A stretch of DNA of 64,000 bases from Strongyloides papillosus (Eukaryota > Nematoda > Chromadorea > Rhabditida > Strongyloididae): assembly GCA_005656395.1 (NCBI GenBank), contig SRSI01000073.1:992001-1056000 (forward strand), read 5' to 3'. The notes beneath the pieces are model-generated. The model had not been told where the DNA came from. It made no database searches and was given only the letters and a program-made list of their open reading frames with translations. Positions 57,920-64,000 of the stretch are shown one piece after another; the first letter of the stretch is position 1; each line of letters starts with the position of its first letter. The position numbers and the translations under genes are program-made.

Positions 57920-59396
57920 CTATTGTAATTGGTAATAAATCTCAGCAAAATTATCCCATTTTGTACTTGTAAAACGTATCATTACATGATCGTTTTCTGA
58001 CATAAACCGTTGAGTCGCTTCTTCACAAAGGAATGCTCCGCTTGTGGTTTTATTCAATTGAAACTTGACCTCAAGTTTGTTATCAGCGCGACAACTATAG
58101 TCGTAAGTAGGGTTTATAGATACTGTTTTTACTTCAATCAAAATTCTATTTCCGGATTTAGATTTTATGTGATAAACACAATCTTTTTCTCCGTCTACAT
58201 ATAAAAGTTTTCGAGTACCGTCAGCAAATAATTCCTGATTTTCGCATAGACTATTTCTTTCGATTTCAGAGCAATCTCTACCAGTGAAACCCTTTAAGCA
58301 CTTACATCGCTCGCAAGAGTTTGGGTCTTGGTATCCGTTATTTTTACAGGTTATTCTATTTAAACAAGCATCTTCGCAGTAGTAGAGATTTAACACCATG
58401 ATGTCCAAAAAAGTAGCTTCTGACTTAGAACCTATTGTCTTCTCATACATGGGAATATATGGCAACATCGTAGGTTGACCATTTTTACTAAATGAATGTG
58501 AATTATAATGCATTGCAGATCCATAATCGTATGGTACACCATAATCTAAGGCGTCTGTTAATTGTAATTTCAGGAAATTTTCTATTGCAAAGTCTTTAAC
58601 ATTGTTTATAAGAATTTTCAAATATTTATCTCTATCTGCTCTTGATTGTTCATGAGTGAATCCAAGTGCATGCATAGTTTCGTGTTGAATAGTTGGAATA
58701 AAATTACAACCAGGACCAATACTTATTTCTTGTAATTCATTAAGAGATTGTCTACCAACATTACTATAACATCCATCACCAGGAAAGTATTTTAGACCGG
58801 CTTGACCTCGTGGGAAAACTTTATGTTCTTGAAATCTGAGACATGTTTCGCTTTCAAGTTTTTTCAAAGCCTCTCTAACTAAATTCCTATCAACACCAGC
58901 GTTAACAATATATGGAATTGTAAGCTCCCACTCATAATCAAATCTTGTATCTATTTTTCTCTTTTTTCTAGTTTCTGAATCACCAACAATATCGGATACA
59001 TTAGCACCTAACTCTTCGGCTACTTCGGCAACAGTGTCGATTAAATATTCTGCTTGCTTTTTTGAAAGCCTTATATCACCATCAAAAAGACCGGAATTTT
59101 CCATAACATCATCGTCTCTGAAAGTCTTACTAGTGGTATTTGTCTTGCCTTCTTTAAAGTTGTCTGAAGGATTATTTATAGTTGAAACAAATCCTTTAAT
59201 TCTGCGTAAAAGTTCATCTAGAGTTTTCATAGCACTTTTTGTTATACTTTTACCATTTTGGTCATCAGCAAAGAAGTTTTTTCCACCGAATACTGGCCAC
59301 TTAAAATTCTATATTAATTTATAAAAAATATAAACATACCGGTTGAATTTGTGAAAAAAGAATAATGCAAAGAAAAATAGCGAAAGTCTTTAGCAT
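57920..59396 (-). CDS. Astacin metalloprotease with EGF and CUB domains (catalytically complete)
   Basis: Two exons: 59396-59340 and 59308-57920, with an intron of only 31 bp (gtatgt...atag, phase 0), giving 481 aa. A signal peptide (MLKTFAIFLCIILFSQ) and a prodomain with SGLFDGDI lead to a furin site RKKRK (133-137). The catalytic domain has HETMHALGFTHEQSR from His228: Glu229, His232 and His238 complete the site. The Met-turn is SAMHY (283-287). An EGF-like module (CKNNGYQDPNSC...CKCLKGFTGRDC) and a C-terminal CUB domain follow. The plan fits the nematode NAS proteases, which act in moulting, feeding and, in skin-penetrating species, host invasion. Which role applies here is not visible. 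It differs from the protein at 7557-8765 in having a full prodomain and an intact zinc site. Confidence 0.95.
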
Positions 59397-60349
59397 ATTG
59401 ATTGAGTAAAATCTTTTTATTCAATCAAAATATAAGACAATTGACATGATAAATTTTAAAATTTTCTGATTATATACATTATTGCTATTTGTATTAGAAA
59501 TATAGTATAAATATTTAAATCTTTTATTATAAATAGAAAAAAAAATTATAACCTTTTTTTAGGTGGTATTAAAAAGTTTAGTTGACTTGAAAAAACTTTA
59601 AAAGCAAATTAAAAGGCATGTTTTACAATAAAAAATTATGGTGATATAAATTTTTTATTTAATAAAATATTTATAAATAAAGTATAAATATTTATTTAAA
59701 TTTAATCTCCTATAGAAAAAACCATAGTTGCTATATTTTCTACAAACAAAAAATAGTATTTAAACGTTTGATTGATTAAAACAAGTAAAAACACGAAAAT
59801 GAAAAGAATAGGAATTTTGAATATTCTTATAATATTTGAATATATTAGCTATAAATGAGTATAAACATGTTGAATTAAACAATAATTATCATAATATCAT
59901 TTTATATCATATTTACATTGTTTTATATCACTAGACTAATCTTATTTCTTTACAGGGTTGGTCATCAAGAATAAAATTTTAATTAGAGCCTGATTATTGA
60001 CTCTTCTATATACATAGTAGGATTATCTTATAAAAATATTTTTTATAAAAATTTGAGTATTTAAATAATAAAAATAAGATTGTTAGGATATAAAATAATT
60101 TCTCATAACATTACTTGTAAAAAAGGGATTGAAAGCAGCATAAGATGGCTTTGGTAATAAAATGTATGTCAACTCTTTAAAAAGTTTTGTCAAAAAAAGT
60201 AATCTAGACATTTCTGTGATTTAAAAAAAAAACGCGATTTAAGATTTTATATAGTAGTAATAGACACTCTACCACTATTGAAAAAACCAAAATGCCGCTA
60301 TGTTTCAGTAAATAAACTGAAAGAGACTCTCATAAACTAACGTCTTAGT
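59397..60349. other. Astacin upstream region and AT-rich filler
   Basis: No gene. No convincing TATA box at the spacing seen elsewhere. Confidence 0.4.
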
Positions 60350-60560
60350 AAAATACTAGGCTGTTCAAAAATAAATATTGTTTTTAATCTTTAATTTGAA
60401 ATATCACAATTCAGTTCAGAAACTTTTTATTTTTACAAAGAATTAAAGCCATCGGACTATATGCATTGTTGTCAATATTCTAGGAGCTTATTAATCTATT
60501 TCGGAAATAAATTAAAGGTTTTAGAATTCAAAATCTTAAAGACGCAAAATTTTGGGTATT
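60350..60560 (-). pseudogene. 3' end of a second mariner element
   Basis: The minus strand reads INKLLE, then QQC, close to the RWQ.C end of mariner transposases, with stops. About 110 bp further comes a likely terminal repeat (plus-strand TAGGCTGTTCAAAAATAA at about 60358). No catalytic region is left. Confidence 0.35.
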
Positions 60561-61190
60561 CAAATTTAGTTAGCTTTTTTTTAATGAACACTATATTTGC
60601 GAATAAATGCTAATATGTTAGAGAAAGATCCAGTGAATAAAAAGTGTGAGATTTGTAAACTAGTGAAATATTTATCTAATAAAGAGTAAGTTTAACAAAA
60701 TAAAATTTTATAGAAATGAATAAGAATAGAAAATAAAGTGATATTGAAAATATATATACTAAACCTTAAGGGGATGTACAGATTCAGTTCTATTCCTTAA
60801 TTCGTTAAGTTTTTACAAAGTCATTTATAAAACATGTGGTCTAGCACTAATAAAAAGTTGAAGTTAGTCACTTCAATTTTCAAATTTTGAGTTTAGAATT
60901 AACAATTTCTTTTGTATTTTATCTAATAAATATAATAAATCCGTGATTTGCAATTTTTTCAGAATTTATGAAACTGTAGTAGAGAATATATCTCCATTAC
61001 GAAGCACTTTAAATTAACGCTTTATAGTGCATTTTGCAGCTAATCATTATTTAAATATAGTGTAAAGTTTTTAGACGATTTCAATTATATTGTCTAAGTT
61101 TGATCTTATAAAAAAACGTGGAAATCGATTTTAACATAGTCTTTTTTAAGATTCATGATAACTTTTTAATTAACGATAACAAGCATCCCA
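60561..61190. other. Gene-free stretch
   Basis: AT-rich; nothing recognised. Confidence 0.4.
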
Positions 61191-61374
61191 CTCGCTTCGC
61201 TCGTGATCTCCTTGCCCGCAGGTCCAGTGTTTTTGCACAAAGCCATTGTTTTTCTTTGCAGCAACTCGCTTCGCTCGTCGCTGCTTACTTGTAGGGCTGG
61301 TGTTTTTATGTCAAGCTTATGATTTTCTTTGTAGTACTTCACTTTGCTCATTGCTTCTTGCCTGCAAAGCCAGG
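61191..61374. repeat. GC-rich ~74-bp tandem repeat, two and a half units
   Basis: Unit starts at 61191 (CTCGCTTCGCTCG), 61265 (the same 13 bases) and 61338 (TTCACTTTGCTCA). Each unit continues with C.TG...GCA or similar, CCAGTGTTTTT or GCTGGTGTTTTT, CAAGC or CAAAGCC, and TTTTCTTTG.AG. GC content is far above the surroundings. The first two units are the cleanest. Confidence 0.75.
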
Positions 61375-61878
61375 ATCAATTACGTAAACATAAAGTATGT
61401 ATCTACCCCTTTTATTTTATTCCTTTTTTAATTTAAAAAGTTTATATATAGCTGATAAATAAAAAAAATAATTAGATAGAAATTTAAAAAACATTTACTT
61501 TTAGCTGCCGGATGTACAAAGCTTATTTTAACAGTTATTTTCATTTTATCTTGCTTGATCATGACGTTTTTAAATTTGTTAAAACATTTTTTTTTGAGTT
61601 ATACTTTCTATGTTATATAATTTGACATACAATTTTAAATATAATAATATAATTTTTAAGATTTTTTTGGAATTTCTCTGTTTTATCCCCCTAAAGATAT
61701 TGATTATACTGGTTATTTATGGCGGTTTTTGATTATTTATGAAAAAGTAACAAACTAAAGCTATTTTAAAATATTTATCGTTAAAAAAATTTATTATTTA
61801 AAATTTAAAACAATTTTTATAAAAATTAAATTTTGGAATTTTTCATTTTTAAAATTTTTAATACAATTTATGAATAAC
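61375..61878. other. Gene-free stretch
   Basis: AT-rich sequence between the tandem repeat and the transposase relic; nothing recognised. Confidence 0.4.
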
Positions 61879-61995
61879 CTAGTTTTCATACCCTTTATGC
61901 ATATCGTAAATGATAAGTGTACCCTTATTTATCTTTTCTTTTAGTACTTCTATTAAGATTGAGGAACACCTATCATTCACAGCATCAAAGACTTT
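61879..61995 (-). pseudogene. IS1595/ISXO2-type transposase fragment
   Basis: The minus-strand frame reads KVFDAVNDRCSSILIEVL then GTLIIYDMHKGYEN and a stop. ISXO2-like DDE transposases have 'V.DRSA.TL...I', then 'GTTI.(S/T)D.WK(G/A)Y', in this spacing, and the Asp of YDMHKGY would be the catalytic one. Only this core is left; both flanks lose the similarity, though some traces may extend to about 62150. Confidence 0.5.
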
Positions 61996-64000
61996 TAACT
62001 TTCTCAGAGACTTTATCATTAATAATTTTTTTATCAAAAAATCACTTTTTTACTAACAGTTTATTGGTAATGATTCACTTATTAACTTATGTACAGTAAT
62101 TTATTTGATAATAGTCCGTTTTTTTGTGCTTCATTTTGGAGGGCGATAAAATAGAAAAATACCTTTTTTTGTAAAATCTTTAATTTATTTTTGTATACGA
62201 TTAATAAATGAAGGATTTGAAAAATTTAGTTTTATATGTTGATTTGTGTTAGTTTTTTTTACTTGTCAAAATGAATTTCTTCATTACATAAACATTTTTG
62301 CAATTATCAATAAATATCATTCATAATATGTTTAACTAATTATGAATGATAATGAGGGTAGTTGTTTCTACTTTAAAATTTTTCAATGGTTGGAGAACGA
62401 TGTGAGATTAAGCTTCACATCTGAAGGGATTCTCAAGATTATCTTCAATTTATTCCATTTCAGAAAAAACTTTATCTGAGTTGTATTAGGCTTGTACAAT
62501 GCATTTTTATCATATAATCATTTTCATTATATATTTGCATTATTATATTTTTTAAAAGATTTATAAAAAAAAACAGATCAAACATGTTAAAAAAAATATT
62601 TATTATTAGTTTATTTTCAAATATTTTTTAAAAAATTTCTGAGTGGTGAATTGCACTGTCAGTGATATATAAGCAGACGGCAATGTTTATTTCAACGGTT
62701 AAAATCTTTAAATTATCATTATTTTATTAAATTTATAAAAAAACAAAATAAAATTATTAAAAAATTATTTAACATTTCTTTCTTTTAAAATTTTAAAAAA
62801 AATTTTTCTTGACTGATTTTGGACCGTCACGGATACCTTGAGAATGAAACGTTATATTTTAACCGATAAGGTCTCAAAATGTTCGCAACGATTAATTCTA
62901 AAGAGAGTTTTTTCCGTTTTTTGATATCTGGCCATACTGGCACTTTTTTTTTGGCCACAAATAAAAAAATTTGTTTTTTCATTAAAAATTTTACAAAAAT
63001 TTAAATTCTTATATCTCAGCAGTTACTAATTATAAAGACACGTTCTTTATATCGTTGGATAGAGAATTTTATTCTTCACACTTTTGCTTAAGACATTTTT
63101 TAAAAATTTTTCATTTTGGCATTAATTTTTGACAAAAACGGCAAAATATTCAAAAAGTAATTTTTAAAAAAAACTTTTTTTCATATTTACTATCATTTAA
63201 TCTTGTCCAAATTTTCCGTGATTATACTTAAAATGTAGGGAATTAAAAAACCTGGGGGTGTTTTTTTTGGATTTCGCTTTCTTTATTGAGATATTCCATT
63301 TTGAAGCACTAAAATTTAGAGTGGAAAAATAGCATTTTGGAAAAGTGTCTCAATCTTGAGAATAAACTTGAAATGTCATTTTTTTAATATTCCATTGTAA
63401 AGAGCACATAAAATTACGTATATTTGTGTATTTTCAAGTTTTTATCTTTATTTTAAAGGGAGAAAAAAGGGGTACTAAAAGTCAAGATTTTGCAACACAT
63501 TTAAAAATGTATCTGAAGAACGGGATTTTTAATGGGACTGATATTGCATTTTTGTATTTACTGTTATGGCACAAAAATGTTTTTATCAAAATTTTATTCA
63601 AAATCGAAAATTATTTTTTCGAGGTTGATTTTCCTCTATATAATTGTTGGATAAAAAACTATTGAGTGAAAATTATAGAGGTCAATTAAATTTACAAAGT
63701 GATATATTTTGTAGCACTAAGTAAACATATAGAAATATTCAGTTATTTCAAAATTAAAAAAATCAAAGCAATATTTATATTAAAGCTATATTTTTAACCG
63801 TTCTTAAATCGAATGAAAATTCTTTTTATGAATATTGTTAATATTTTTGTATAAATAAAAACTTAGAAATTTTTCAAAAATATTTTCAAACTACTATAAG
63901 AAAATAATGCCATATAATACACCAATATCAGAACCTATGTTTCAAAAATTGTAAGTTTCCAAAAAAGATATATCGAAAGATTTCTTAATTTTTAAATTGA
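61996..64000. other. 2 kb AT-rich stretch to the window end
   Basis: No gene supported. A plus-strand frame at 63426-63665 has no signal or family. Long T and A runs and words such as TCTGGCCATACTGGC suggest old repeats. Confidence 0.4.

Noticed and set aside
63426..63665. 79-codon plus-strand frame near the window end
   Set aside because: No start context, family or splice signal. Composition matches the AT-rich flank.

Overview
The window looks like nuclear DNA of a strongyloidid-type nematode (Strongyloides or a close relative). This is an inference from three things: very AT-rich sequence, few and tiny introns (31-56 bp, GT..AG with U-rich 3' ends), and gene families typical of that clade. 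These include astacin metalloproteases with EGF and CUB domains, TWK two-pore potassium channels, MEC-2/STO-type stomatins, a GON-2/GTL-type TRPM channel and RME-1/EHD. There is no bacterial operon structure, rRNA or tRNA that I can see. Exon joins below were deduced by hand from splice signals and frame arithmetic, and every multi-exon model given sums to a whole number of codons.

Layout. 1-5070: two divergent (head-to-head) copies of a secreted protein gene ending in 'LSP' repeats, the left one cut by the window edge, with a small hypothetical ORF between them. 7557-8765: an astacin-like protein whose zinc site is destroyed. 11179-12063: a secreted acidic Tyr/Glu/Asp repeat protein. 12.8-17.5 kb: decayed LTR-retroelement pieces, a small secreted protein (13671-13970) and a pogo/Tigger-like MITE. 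17.5-22.8 kb: non-coding, repeat-bearing. 23107-24762: RME-1/EHD. 26101-27480: sulfide:quinone oxidoreductase. 27994-28245: a stand-alone biotinyl domain. 29260-33930: a one-exon TRPM channel on the minus strand. 35527-38110: two tandem stomatins. 38196-39377: a TWK channel.

The right third (39.4-64 kb) is an accessory region. It holds inverted-repeat elements, a gag-like fragment, an allatostatin-C-like neuropeptide precursor (46754-47187), two paralogous small secreted proteins (48437-49005 and 52607-53145), two small secreted-protein loci with single-base frameshifts in T runs, two mariner remnants, an intact ORF that joins gag-like and integrase-like sequence, a catalytically complete astacin (57920-59396), a GC-rich 74-bp tandem repeat and an IS1595/ISXO2-type transposase remnant.

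No single operon-like system is evident. The housekeeping block (23-39 kb) concerns membrane traffic, mitochondrial sulfide oxidation, biotin chemistry and ion channels with stomatin-type regulators. The flanks are rich in secreted, lineage-restricted proteins and transposon debris. The most notable points are the dead astacin, the gene-conversion-like tract between the inverted LSP paralogues, the hidden neuropeptide gene, the gag-integrase fusion ORF, the stand-alone biotinyl domain and a probable GC-AG intron.
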